Of a stretch of DNA of 64,000 bases, positions 16,264 through 23,768 are shown one piece after another. Made by a program: the position numbers and the translations under genes. The notes below the pieces were generated by a model. It did no database searches, was not told the DNA's origin, and was given only the letters and a program-made list of their open reading frames with translations. Within the stretch, counting starts at the first letter, position 1, and each line of letters starts with the position of its first letter. Origin of the DNA: Alphaproteobacteria bacterium (lineage in GTDB: Bacteria; Pseudomonadota; Alphaproteobacteria; Rs-D84); assembly GCA_017502865.1 (NCBI GenBank), contig JAFVUD010000004.1, positions 24,333 to 88,332 on the forward strand, given 5' to 3'.

Positions 16264-19026
16264 TTATTCCGATACCGTTTCTGCTGGTTCAACCGATGTG
16301 CTTTCGACATCTGTGGTTGTGCCTTCTTCGTCGGCGGATTCATCACGTTCAATTGCAATCGCAGATACAACCTGTTCATTTTCGGCGGTGCGGAACAATG
16401 TTACACCAGCGGTCGAACGGCCTGCAATGCGAACATCGTCAACAGGTGTGCGGATGATTTTGCCACCGTTGGTAACCATGATAATATCTTGGTTATCCAG
16501 CACAGGGAAAGACCCAGCCACAGCGGTATTTTTACCACCCAGTTTAATGTTGGTAAATCCACCACCACCACGATGGGTTAAACGATATTCATAAGAACTG
16601 GTACGTTTACCAAAGCCATTTTCAGAAATGGTCAAGATAAATTCTTCTTTTTCTGCCATGCGGGCCATGGTGGCTTCGTCCAGAACCAGGGTTGTTGTTT
16701 CTTCGTCGGCATCGGCTTCTTCTTCGATACCGGTTTCTGCACGACGGGCGGCACGTGATTGTTTGATATACGCAGCACGAACCGCAGAATCAGTTTCACC
16801 ACGGTTCAACATCGCCATACCAATAATCTTGTCATCGGTGCCCAATGTCAACCCACGAACACCGGTTGAATTACGGCCGGCAAACACACGGATTTCTGGC
16901 ACAGGGAATCGAATCGCACGGCCACGATATGTTGCCAAGAATACGTCTTGGTCTTCGTTACATGGCAATACAGAAATCAAGCTGTCGCCTTCGTCCAGTT
17001 TCATTGCAATTTTACCGTTGGCACGGATTGAATCAAAGTCAGACATACGATTACGACGAACCGTTCCAGATGCAGTTGCAAACATCAAGAAATGTTCTTT
17101 GCCAGAATCTTTTACACGCTGGACATCTTCGTCGGACACAGGCAAGATGGCGGTGATTGTTTCGCCATTTTCCAGTGGCAACAGATTTACCAGTGGACGA
17201 CCCTTGGCTGCGGCGGCGGCTTCGGGTAATTTGTATGTTTTTAATTTATAACACAGCCCCTTGGAACTGAAGAACAGCAATGGTGTGTGGGTGTTTGCAA
17301 CGAATACCTGGACCACATAGTCGTCGTCTTTGGTTGCCATTGCATTGCGGCCTTTGCCACCACGTTTTTGTGCACGATATGTATCCAATGCAACACGTTT
17401 GATATAACCAGTGTTAGATACAGTGACAACCATGTCTTCACGGGCAATCAAATCTTCGATATCAATGTCGATTTCTGCATCAGAAATTTCTGTGCGACGT
17501 GGGGACGCCCAACTGTCACGTACCAATGTTGTTTCATCACGAATGATTTGAACAATGCGTTCATAACTGCCCAAGATTTCCAACAGGTCTTTAATCGTTG
17601 CACCCAGTGTTGTTAAATCGTCGTGAATTTTATCACGTTCCAGACCAGTCAAACGATGCAGTTGCAATTCCAGAATTGCACGGGCCTGGTCTTCGGACAT
17701 ATAGAACATGCCGTCTTTGTATTCTGTGTTTGGATCGTCAATCAGTTGAATGTACGATTCAATATCTGATGCACGCCAACCACGGGCAATCAAAGATGCA
17801 CGGGCGGCATCTGGGTTTGGACTGGATTTAATCAGTTCGATAACTTCGTCCAGATTACCAACGGCAACCGACAGACCCAACAATGTGTGGGCACGATTGC
17901 GGGCCTTGTTCAAATCAAAGATTGTGCGACGACGGATAACTTCGGCACGGAATTCGATAAACGCATCCAGAACACCACGAACGTTGAACAACATTGGACG
18001 ACCACGGTTCAACGCCATCATGTTCACAGGGAAATTTGTCTGCATTTCTGTGTACTGGAACAAATGATTCAGCACAACATCTGCAATCGCATCACGTTTT
18101 AATTCGATTACGACACGCAGACCTTCTTTGGATGATTCATCACGGATTTCCGAAATACCTTCGATACGTTTGTCTTTTATCAATTCGGCGATTTTGATAA
18201 TCATCTGGGCTTTGTTCACCTGGTACGGTAATTCGTCAACGATGATAGCGGTATGATCACGAAAATCTTCATAGTGTGTTTTTGCACGAATAATAATTGA
18301 ACCACGACCGGTGGTGTGTGCTTTATATGCGCCGGCATGCCCCATGATGACGGCACCTGTTGGGAAATCTGGCCCAGGGATGATTGAGAACAATTCGTCA
18401 TCGGTCAATTCACGATTATCTAAAATCGCCAAAATACCATTGCAGATTTCGCCCAGATTATATGTTGGAACATTTGTCGCCATACCAACCGCAATACCAG
18501 AACCACCGTTTACCAAAAAGTTTGGGAATTTAGTTGGCAGAACAACTGGTTCCTGAAGCGAACCGTCAAAGTTAGGTTGCCAATCAACGGTATCTTTGTC
18601 CATGTCGTCCATCAGGGATGCACCCAGTTTGGACAGGCGTGCTTCGGTATAACGCATAGCAGCCGCTTTGTCACCGTCACGTGAACCAAAGTTACCCTGG
18701 CCCTGGACCAACATTTCACCCATCGAGAAATCCTGGCCCATGCGGACCATGGCTTCGTAAATAGAACTGTCCCCGTGTGGGTGGTATTTACCCATAACGT
18801 CACCGACAATACGTGCCGATTTAACCGTTGGTTTGGTTGCAGGTGCAACATCGTTCATAACATACAGAATTCTGCGGTGCACAGGTTTGCACCCGTCACG
18901 AACATCAGGCAACGCACGGTCAACAATAACCGACATTGCATAGTCCAAGAAACTGGTCCGCATTTCATGTTCCAACGATGACTGAGGAACCCGTGTTTCA
19001 ATAACTTCGTTGATATTTTCTGACAT
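16264..19026 (-). CDS. gyrA: DNA gyrase subunit A
   Basis: The 920-residue protein is the breakage-reunion subunit. It has '[19 protein letters not shown]' near residue 28, the quinolone region '[18 protein letters not shown]' and the catalytic Tyr in '[10 protein letters not shown]'. The GyrA box 'QKRGGKGR' shows it is gyrase and not topoisomerase IV. At the positions that match E. coli 83 and 87 it has Ser and Glu; Ser means the usual resistance change is absent. The C-terminal beta-pinwheel has an acidic insert (E-E-E-A-D-A-D-E-E near 770) and an acidic tail. The SD is AGGGGAAAAG. Confidence 0.97.
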   Translation of the reverse strand: MSENINEVIETRVPQSSLEHEMRTSFLDYAMSVIVDRALPDVRDGCKPVHRRILYVMNDVAPATKPTVKSARIVGDVMGKYHPHGDSSIYEAMVRMGQDFSMGEMLVQGQGNFGSRDGDKAAAMRYTEARLSKLGASLMDDMDKDTVDWQPNFDGSLQEPVVLPTKFPNFLVNGGSGIAVGMATNVPTYNLGEICNGILAILDNRELTDDELFSIIPGPDFPTGAVIMGHAGAYKAHTTGRGSIIIRAKTHYEDFRDHTAIIVDELPYQVNKAQMIIKIAELIKDKRIEGISEIRDESSKEGLRVVIELKRDAIADVVLNHLFQYTEMQTNFPVNMMALNRGRPMLFNVRGVLDAFIEFRAEVIRRRTIFDLNKARNRAHTLLGLSVAVGNLDEVIELIKSSPNPDAARASLIARGWRASDIESYIQLIDDPNTEYKDGMFYMSEDQARAILELQLHRLTGLERDKIHDDLTTLGATIKDLLEILGSYERIVQIIRDETTLVRDSWASPRRTEISDAEIDIDIEDLIAREDMVVTVSNTGYIKRVALDTYRAQKRGGKGRNAMATKDDDYVVQVFVANTHTPLLFFSSKGLCYKLKTYKLPEAAAAAKGRPLVNLLPLENGETITAILPVSDEDVQRVKDSGKEHFLMFATASGTVRRNRMSDFDSIRANGKIAMKLDEGDSLISVLPCNEDQDVFLATYRGRAIRFPVPEIRVFAGRNSTGVRGLTLGTDDKIIGMAMLNRGETDSAVRAAYIKQSRAARRAETGIEEEADADEETTTLVLDEATMARMAEKEEFILTISENGFGKRTSSYEYRLTHRGGGGFTNIKLGGKNTAVAGSFPVLDNQDIIMVTNGGKIIRTPVDDVRIAGRSTAGVTLFRTAENEQVVSAIAIERDESADEEGTTTDVESTSVEPAETVSE

Positions 19027-19108
19027 ACTTACTTTTCCCCTATTTATAACATATGCAACATAGCAAAAAATAAGGGTTTAGGTCAAGAAATAAAGCCCAA
19101 AAAACACA

Positions 19109-19137
19109 TTGACAAAACACATTGGTTCGATAGCATA
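19109..19137 (+). promoter_or_regulatory. Promoter of the small-gene cluster
   Basis: TTGACA at 19109-19114 is followed, at 16-17 bases, by TAGCAT/AGCATA. The -10 is weak. An SD (AAGGAA) and the first small gene follow. Confidence 0.45.
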
Positions 19138-19162
19138 TTATTGGCAAACAAAAAGGAAAAAT

Positions 19163-19324
19163 ATGGGCAATTTTAGACAAGATGTCGTATGGACATACCA
19201 ACAGGCAATGGATTTACAGAAAAAGCACCCAGACATGCTGCCATGTGAAACCAAGGTCACAATCGCATGTTCCAGAATACTGATAAACATTATGAACATG
19301 ATGGAACGCATAAAAACAAAATAA
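19163..19324 (+). CDS. Small protein of unknown function (53 aa)
   Basis: The ATG at 19163 has the SD AAAAGGAA at 7 bases, so a longer ORF that starts at 19109 is not used. The 53-residue product is mostly helical and polar ('DVVWTYQQAMDLQKKHPDML') and ends in 'NIMNMMERIKTK'. It contains two Cys. It resembles no family I know. It is divergent from gyrA and the first of three very small genes. Confidence 0.55.
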   Translation: MGNFRQDVVWTYQQAMDLQKKHPDMLPCETKVTIACSRILINIMNMMERIKTK

Positions 19325-19327
19325 CCG

Positions 19328-19355
19328 TTGACAAAACATTGTTTTGTAATACAAT
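19328..19355 (+). promoter_or_regulatory. Strong promoter predicted to give a leaderless mRNA
   Basis: TTGACA (19328-19333), 16 bases, TACAAT (19350-19355), then only 7 bases to the ATG at 19363. Transcription should start at or next to the start codon. Confidence 0.7.
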
Positions 19356-19362
19356 ACAGACT

Positions 19363-19548
19363 ATGAGCAAACTGAAAGACACTTTGTTAGAAACAAAACA
19401 ACTGGCCCAGGAAATCGCCGACACATACAGCGACGACCCATTTATGGTTGCCCAGATGCGGGTTTCAACGTGGAATCTGGACAGATTTATTGACATTGTG
19501 GATTTCGGCACCAGAATTGTTAACAAAATTCGAACAAAAAGCAGATAA
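19363..19548 (+). CDS. Small helical protein of unknown function (61 aa)
   Basis: The 61-residue product ('SKLKDTLLETKQLAQEIADT' onward) is mainly helical, with two predicted helices. No SD precedes the ATG, but a near-consensus promoter ends 7 bases before it, so the mRNA is probably leaderless. A longer in-frame ORF from 19267 would run through that promoter and is not used. The function is unknown. Confidence 0.65.
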   Translation: MSKLKDTLLETKQLAQEIADTYSDDPFMVAQMRVSTWNLDRFIDIVDFGTRIVNKIRTKSR

Positions 19549-19550
19549 AT

Positions 19551-19658
19551 ATGACAGAAAAAGTGTTTTTACCGTTCTGGAATTTGTTTGTTGTGATATT
19601 CATGTATCACATCCTGTTAGAGGGGTTAAAAAAATTAGGTTTAGTAAAATCTAAATAA
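19551..19658 (+). CDS. Very small membrane protein (35 aa)
   Basis: An ORF of 35 residues starts 3 bases after the previous stop codon: 'MTEKVFLPFWNLFVVIFMYH' then 'ILLEGLKKLGLVKSK'. It has one hydrophobic helix (about 6-23) and a basic C-terminus, the layout of a single-pass small membrane protein. It could be translated together with the gene before it. It is too short for a certain call. Confidence 0.45.
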   Translation: MTEKVFLPFWNLFVVIFMYHILLEGLKKLGLVKSK

Positions 19659-19713
19659 ATAGTTGCATTTTCTAAAAATGTATGCTTAAATATACCGGCA
19701 AAAGGATTTTAAA

Positions 19714-19866
19714 ATGGCTACAAAACGTACATATCAACCATCTAAAACACGCCGTGTTCGTACACACGGGTTCCGTGCAAGAATGGAAACCAAGGGCGGT
19801 CGCGATGTATTAAACCGTCGTCGTGCAGCGGGTCGTAAACGCTTGGCTGTGACTGCCGTAAATTAA
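19714..19866 (+). CDS. rpmH: 50S ribosomal protein L34
   Basis: The 50-residue product opens '[20 protein letters not shown]' and continues '[20 protein letters not shown]', the L34 signature. L34 is a basic protein of the large ribosomal subunit. The SD is AAAGGA, 7 bases before the ATG. In many bacteria rpmH is followed by rnpA, yidD and yidC; here a terminator and an unrelated gene follow, so that cluster is broken up. Confidence 0.95.
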   Translation: MATKRTYQPSKTRRVRTHGFRARMETKGGRDVLNRRRAAGRKRLAVTAVN

Positions 19867-19893
19867 AAAATCCGCCGTTTGGCGGTTTTTTTA
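19866..19893 (+). terminator. Terminator of rpmH
   Basis: The hairpin CCGCCGTTTGGCGG is followed by seven T residues. Confidence 0.85.
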
Positions 19894-19903
19894 TCCGTAA
19901 AAA

Positions 19904-19914
19904 TGTGATATAAT
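19904..19914 (+). promoter_or_regulatory. Extended -10 promoter element
   Basis: TGTGATATAAT includes an extended -10 (TG-n-TATAAT). The same 11 bases occur at 23015-23025, 37672-37682 and 40684-40694. Confidence 0.6.
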
Positions 19915-19949
19915 ATACGGGTATTGAAAAAATAAAAAGGATATAAAAA

Positions 19950-20459
19950 ATGTTCAAAAAAGCACAAGATAAAGTTCGCACAATGGACGCATTGCAGACA
20001 ATGCGTAACCAGTTGGTAGAATTAGGTGAACCACCACGCGGCACAGCCGTCTATGACTATGCGGTGAAATTCTTTAACATTATCGTAGATTTCCAAGACA
20101 GTTTTGCGTTGGGTGACAAATTTCCTAAATCACAAGATGCAGTAAAAATATTGAACAAACATATTAGCAATGCAGGTCGCCATGAATACGGTTGGGTCCG
20201 TGCAAAAGAAGGCAAACGTGTCACACTGAGCAATCTGTATTTGGGTGATATTAATGGCATTTGGACAAACACTGCGGCAAAATTCAAAGAAAGCACAGAT
20301 GCGGATGTCCAGAAGGCTATCCAGGGCCAGGTTTCACGCTTTATCAAATCACATCGCGAACCAATGATTACATACATTGATGAAGTGTTGCAAAAGAACC
20401 CACGTCCAAACTCTTTGGTTTTGGCATTAAGTGGTTATAAAAAAGAAACTGTACGCTAG
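19950..20459 (+). CDS. Hypothetical cytoplasmic protein (169 aa)
   Basis: The 169-residue protein has no signal peptide, membrane segment or Cys. It is helical and rich in charged residues ('KAQDKVRTMDALQTMRNQLV', 'YDYAVKFFNIIVDFQD'). I do not recognise the family. The SD AAAAGGATAT lies in front of the ATG and an extended -10 promoter lies 36 bases upstream. It is a single-gene unit closed by a terminator. Confidence 0.75.
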   Translation: MFKKAQDKVRTMDALQTMRNQLVELGEPPRGTAVYDYAVKFFNIIVDFQDSFALGDKFPKSQDAVKILNKHISNAGRHEYGWVRAKEGKRVTLSNLYLGDINGIWTNTAAKFKESTDADVQKAIQGQVSRFIKSHREPMITYIDEVLQKNPRPNSLVLALSGYKKETVR

Positions 20460-20474
20460 TTGTACAATACGAAT

Positions 20475-20512
20475 GAAAAAACACCCCGCAAGTTTGCGGG
20501 GTGTTTTTTTAT
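20475..20512. terminator. Bidirectional intrinsic terminator
   Basis: The hairpin ACACCCCGCAAGTTTGCGGGGTGT with A- and T-runs ends the gene at 19950 and the leftward Gly-rich cluster. Confidence 0.9.
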
Positions 20513-21510
20513 AATCTGTAAATCTTGATATAACTGGTCGACGAGGTGTTGGTACTGCCGCTGGCACCATCTGTGCCACCAAAGCAGCCTGCGTTCGTTG
20601 TATCAACAACATGATAGCATACCGCACCACCACCGCCGCCACCGTACGAATACGCCGTGCGACCGCCACATGAATAAGAAACCGTTGCACCGCCATTACC
20701 ACCCGATGCACTGAATGTTGTATCGCCGACAGTTAATGACATGCCACCCCCCATACCGCCCGATGCAGACGTGCCGGCCGTTTGGGTTAAATTGTACACG
20801 GCATTCGTATCAGCCATTGCACGAACTGTACCGGCCGCACCACCAATGGCACCACCCCCAGATGGTGCACGATATGTTTTAATTTCTTGAATCGATGTCC
20901 CACCTGTTGAACACCATGCCTGGCCCGAACTGCCCAGGGCATTACTGTTTGTTGTATTTAACGAACCAGACCCGCCATACGAACCACTGACCGAACAGCC
21001 GGCATTCGCACTGGAAACATTATAGCCCGCCGGTACACCCGCACACTTTTCACCATCGCCACCGGCAGCAACCACAAATTCATCGCCCATAACAACAAAA
21101 CTGTCCAGACCAGATGCACTGCCCCCGATTCCATATCCGGATTTAATTTCTGCACTGTTGCCATCGCCACCACGAAACAAAGATATTTCCATGGGTTCCT
21201 GAATACGCAAATTATATGATGCAACCGCACCCATCTGGTCGGCATCATCACCGGCATTGCATTGCCCGCCACCAAAGCCACCCTGTAATTCGATACGATA
21301 ACAACCTGCGGGCAATGTTAATGTTTTGCATGTATTTATTTCTGTTTCTTCATAATACAATTCTTTGGTACCTGTGGCAATACAGCCCCCTTCGCTAATT
21401 AGGGGGATATAGTACAGCATACCTTTGGAATCCATAACTTTTAGGGTTGGAGAAGAAACCTGGGTTGTGTACAAAGGAACCTGAACATCGCCAAAATTTA
21501 ATACCGCCAT
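20509..21510 (-). CDS. Gly-rich protein with MDSxG motif (phage-tail-like), copy 2
   Basis: The 333-residue protein has no clear signal peptide. Residues 20-35 read 'SPTLKVMDSKGMLYYIP'. A stretch 'LPAGCYRIELQGGFGGG' follows, the usual opening of Gly-rich domains found in phage tail and bacterial surface proteins. The remainder is rich in G, S, A, N and C, with 'TAYSYGGGGGGA' and the end 'STSYIKIYRL'. It is a paralogue of the next gene upstream (the two C-termini differ at few positions). Several Cys suggest disulphides. It is the third gene of a leftward cluster; the SD is AGGGTG. Confidence 0.7.
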   Translation of the reverse strand: MAVLNFGDVQVPLYTTQVSSPTLKVMDSKGMLYYIPLISEGGCIATGTKELYYEETEINTCKTLTLPAGCYRIELQGGFGGGQCNAGDDADQMGAVASYNLRIQEPMEISLFRGGDGNSAEIKSGYGIGGSASGLDSFVVMGDEFVVAAGGDGEKCAGVPAGYNVSSANAGCSVSGSYGGSGSLNTTNSNALGSSGQAWCSTGGTSIQEIKTYRAPSGGGAIGGAAGTVRAMADTNAVYNLTQTAGTSASGGMGGGMSLTVGDTTFSASGGNGGATVSYSCGGRTAYSYGGGGGGAVCYHVVDTTNAGCFGGTDGASGSTNTSSTSYIKIYRL

Positions 21511-21519
21511 ACAATCACC

Positions 21520-22521
21520 CTAGTTCGTCTTGAAAATTCTAATATAACTGGTCGAAGAAGTACCAACACTGCCCGAGCCACCCGGCATACCAGATATACA
21601 AACTAAATCACGGGTAAAGCCATTATGCTTAGACGAGTCGATTAAAAATCCACCTGTACATAATGCAGGCCCACCGCCACCACCATACGAATACGCCGTT
21701 GCAATACCACACGACCAACCGACCGTTTCACCGCCAACGCCACCTGTTGCAGATAACGATATGTCTTCGAATGTTAAATATGCATCGCCACCCGAACCAC
21801 CGGCATCCGCCGTCGCATTGGTGCCGGGGGTGGCACCCGCACTGCAATTTGCACCGTCAACATTACATACATCAATTGATGTAGTTTTGTACGTGCACGA
21901 TGTACGCATTGTATTGGTACCATATGGTGCACCGCCACCGCCACCAGCAATTACCGCAATCCCAGACATACACGCACCAGAACGTGCATTTATAACCGGC
22001 GTATTATAATAACCACGCAGTGCGGTATTTAACCCACCACCACCAGGCAAACCTTCGGTATAAGAATTTCGACCAATTACTTTACCGGCATTATATCCAG
22101 AACATCCATATGTAGCACCATTGCCACCGTTGGCACGAACAACTGTGTCACCCGTTATAAACAGCGTATCAACACCCGAAGAACCACCACCTGTCACACC
22201 ATTTGATGCACACAGTCCAGCACCATCGCCACCACGAAATAAATTTACAGTTGTATCAACAGGTGTAGAAAAGTCATAGTTTACAACATCTCCTTCGAAA
22301 CTGGCACCGCCGATGTCTTTGCCAGCACCTTTGCCGCCCTTTAATTCAATACGATATTTGCCAGACGGCAATGTGATGGATTGACACACATTGACCGTCG
22401 CTTCTTCGTAGAACAATTCTTCGTCACCACCCATAACAAAACCGCCCGATGGAACGGTTGCCATTTCATAGATAATACCATCTGAGTCCATTAATTTCAA
22501 AACAGGCACATCAACAGACAT
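21520..22521 (-). CDS. Gly-rich protein with MDSxG motif (phage-tail-like), copy 1
   Basis: This protein of 333 residues starts 'MSVDVPVLKLMDSDGIIYEM' and has 'LPSGKYRIELKGGKGAGKD' near residue 55, then long Gly/Ala/Ser-rich sequence, 'TAYSYGGGGGPAL' and the end 'STSYIRIFKTN'. The similarity with the gene at 20509 is strong at both ends and loose in the middle, as expected for variable surface or receptor-binding proteins. There is no signal peptide, so if it is exported it needs another route. The ATG at 22521 follows AGGTGG. Confidence 0.7.
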   Translation of the reverse strand: MSVDVPVLKLMDSDGIIYEMATVPSGGFVMGGDEELFYEEATVNVCQSITLPSGKYRIELKGGKGAGKDIGGASFEGDVVNYDFSTPVDTTVNLFRGGDGAGLCASNGVTGGGSSGVDTLFITGDTVVRANGGNGATYGCSGYNAGKVIGRNSYTEGLPGGGGLNTALRGYYNTPVINARSGACMSGIAVIAGGGGGAPYGTNTMRTSCTYKTTSIDVCNVDGANCSAGATPGTNATADAGGSGGDAYLTFEDISLSATGGVGGETVGWSCGIATAYSYGGGGGPALCTGGFLIDSSKHNGFTRDLVCISGMPGGSGSVGTSSTSYIRIFKTN

Positions 22522-22529
22522 CACACCAC

Positions 22530-23006
22530 CTATTTTTCAAACCATATCCACACCATACCAGTTGGTGGGGTACCCGCTGGCTGGGTCGTAGAAACAGCAT
22601 TAAAACGTACATCATTGCCCGCTGCAACAGTACTGGCCGCGGTACCAACCGGCAAACGACCATACGCAACCGTCCCAGACGTCAAATTACTTGCGTTTGT
22701 TTGATCAACATTTTGAACATTACCCAAACCAACCTGGGCCTTGGTGACAGAATGGGGATTTGCAGTATCTGCAACATGTTCGGCAATTGCACCAGACACC
22801 GTTGCGTTTAATTCCCACACAGCCTGGGCGGTGGGCAATTCTGTGTCGGTTGAAGCAGATGTAATTTGAGATGTTTTTTCAATACTATCAACAATGGCAC
22901 GAACATAATCGGTAGATGCAATCGAACACCATGCCGCATGCGGAACCAAAAATCCAACAACAATGAAAAGCAACAATCGGTTAAACAACGTGTCCCCCCA
23001 ACACAT
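22530..23006 (-). CDS. Exported tail-fibre-like protein
   Basis: The 158-residue product has a hydrophobic N-terminus with a signal-peptide form ('LLLFIVVGFLVPHAAWCS'). The middle has 'NPHSVTKAQVGLGNVQNVDQ' and then 'LTSGTVAYGRLPVG', which are typical phage tail-fibre repeat motifs, and the end is 'TGMVWIWFEK'. Start choice is uncertain. The ATG at 23006 has no SD but lies 8 bases after a TATAAT; alternatively a TTG 15 bases into the ORF follows a GGGGGGA. It begins the cluster with the two Gly-rich genes, with spacing of 8-10 bases. Confidence 0.65.
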   Translation of the reverse strand: MCWGDTLFNRLLLFIVVGFLVPHAAWCSIASTDYVRAIVDSIEKTSQITSASTDTELPTAQAVWELNATVSGAIAEHVADTANPHSVTKAQVGLGNVQNVDQTNASNLTSGTVAYGRLPVGTAASTVAAGNDVRFNAVSTTQPAGTPPTGMVWIWFEK

Positions 23007-23014
23007 TATTTTGT

Positions 23015-23042
23015 ATTATATCACAATTCGGCCCAGTGACAA
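23015..23042 (-). promoter_or_regulatory. Promoter of the fibre/Gly-rich cluster
   Basis: On the minus strand TTGTCA (23037-23042), 16 bases and TATAAT (23015-23020), with an extended TG, lie inside the 3' end of the thioesterase gene. The expected start is within 2 bases of the ATG at 23006. Confidence 0.65.
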
Positions 23043-23749
23043 ACAACAACTGCATGTTCGGTGTCGCCGGTACGAATTTTGTGTTTTGACACCAGACCAT
23101 CAATCGCAACATCTATGCAGATTTCTGGGGTATCTGGACTGACTTCTTTTTTGAAATTGATATCTATTTTTTTCAATTTGTGGTTTGAACGATACACATA
23201 ACCGACACTTTCGGTTGCCCAAACAGCATAGACCGCATTGTTTATATGCTGGTTCACGTCAATATCATCAAAGCGACATTTCATAACATGTGTTTTTGTC
23301 GTTTCGAAATCTGGGAATTTTTCAAATGCACAACCATATGCACGTGTTGGCACAACAACATCAGGCGACAGATGATTTGCCAATGGCAATGGACGACGAC
23401 GTGCCATATCAATCAATATCCATTGCGATGTGGCACGCACCATCAAGCGACCATCAGCCCCGTGAATTTCAAAATCACGGGTGGCACGCAGGGCGTCCTG
23501 GCATGATGGCCATGTGGTAAATGCTAACTCTTCACCTTCACGGGGTAATTCAACAATATCAACCAGATAATATGTGACAACCCAACCAACATTATTTTCC
23601 AAACAATACGTACGGCCACAGCCCAATACTTCGGCATGACGGTCGGCAATAGATTGCAATTCGTTCATCAAAATCAATGGACGAACATTGCCAAATCTGT
23701 CGCACTGATATGCTTGCAAAACCCTTTTTTCGGTCAGTTTGTCAGCCAT
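23021..23749 (-). CDS. Acyl-ACP thioesterase (FatA-like)
   Basis: The 242-residue protein is a double hot-dog thioesterase that releases fatty acids from acyl carrier protein. The second domain has 'FDDIDVNQHINNAVYAVWATE', which matches the D-x-N-x-H-x-N-N-x-x-Y-x-x-W signature of this family with catalytic Asn and His. The first domain has 'LQSIADRHAEVLGCGR'. The start at 23749 (MADKLTEK) is chosen because AGGGGGA lies 5 bases upstream; the ORF extends further into valS without one. It is 19 bases downstream of valS. Such enzymes are common in plants and gut Firmicutes and less so in Proteobacteria. Confidence 0.85.
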   Translation of the reverse strand: MADKLTEKRVLQAYQCDRFGNVRPLILMNELQSIADRHAEVLGCGRTYCLENNVGWVVTYYLVDIVELPREGEELAFTTWPSCQDALRATRDFEIHGADGRLMVRATSQWILIDMARRRPLPLANHLSPDVVVPTRAYGCAFEKFPDFETTKTHVMKCRFDDIDVNQHINNAVYAVWATESVGYVYRSNHKLKKIDINFKKEVSPDTPEICIDVAIDGLVSKHKIRTGDTEHAVVVCHWAEL

Positions 23750-23768
23750 AAAAATCCCCCTGTTGTTT

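Noticed and set aside
20560..22400. CRISPR-like or tandem DNA repeats in the Gly-rich genes
   Set aside because: The repetition is of GGN codons in a reading frame, with no constant repeat and spacer lengths.
20509..23006. Remains of a prophage
   Set aside because: Fibre-like motifs are present, but there is no capsid, terminase, portal, integrase or lysis gene, and the first gene has a bacterial signal peptide.
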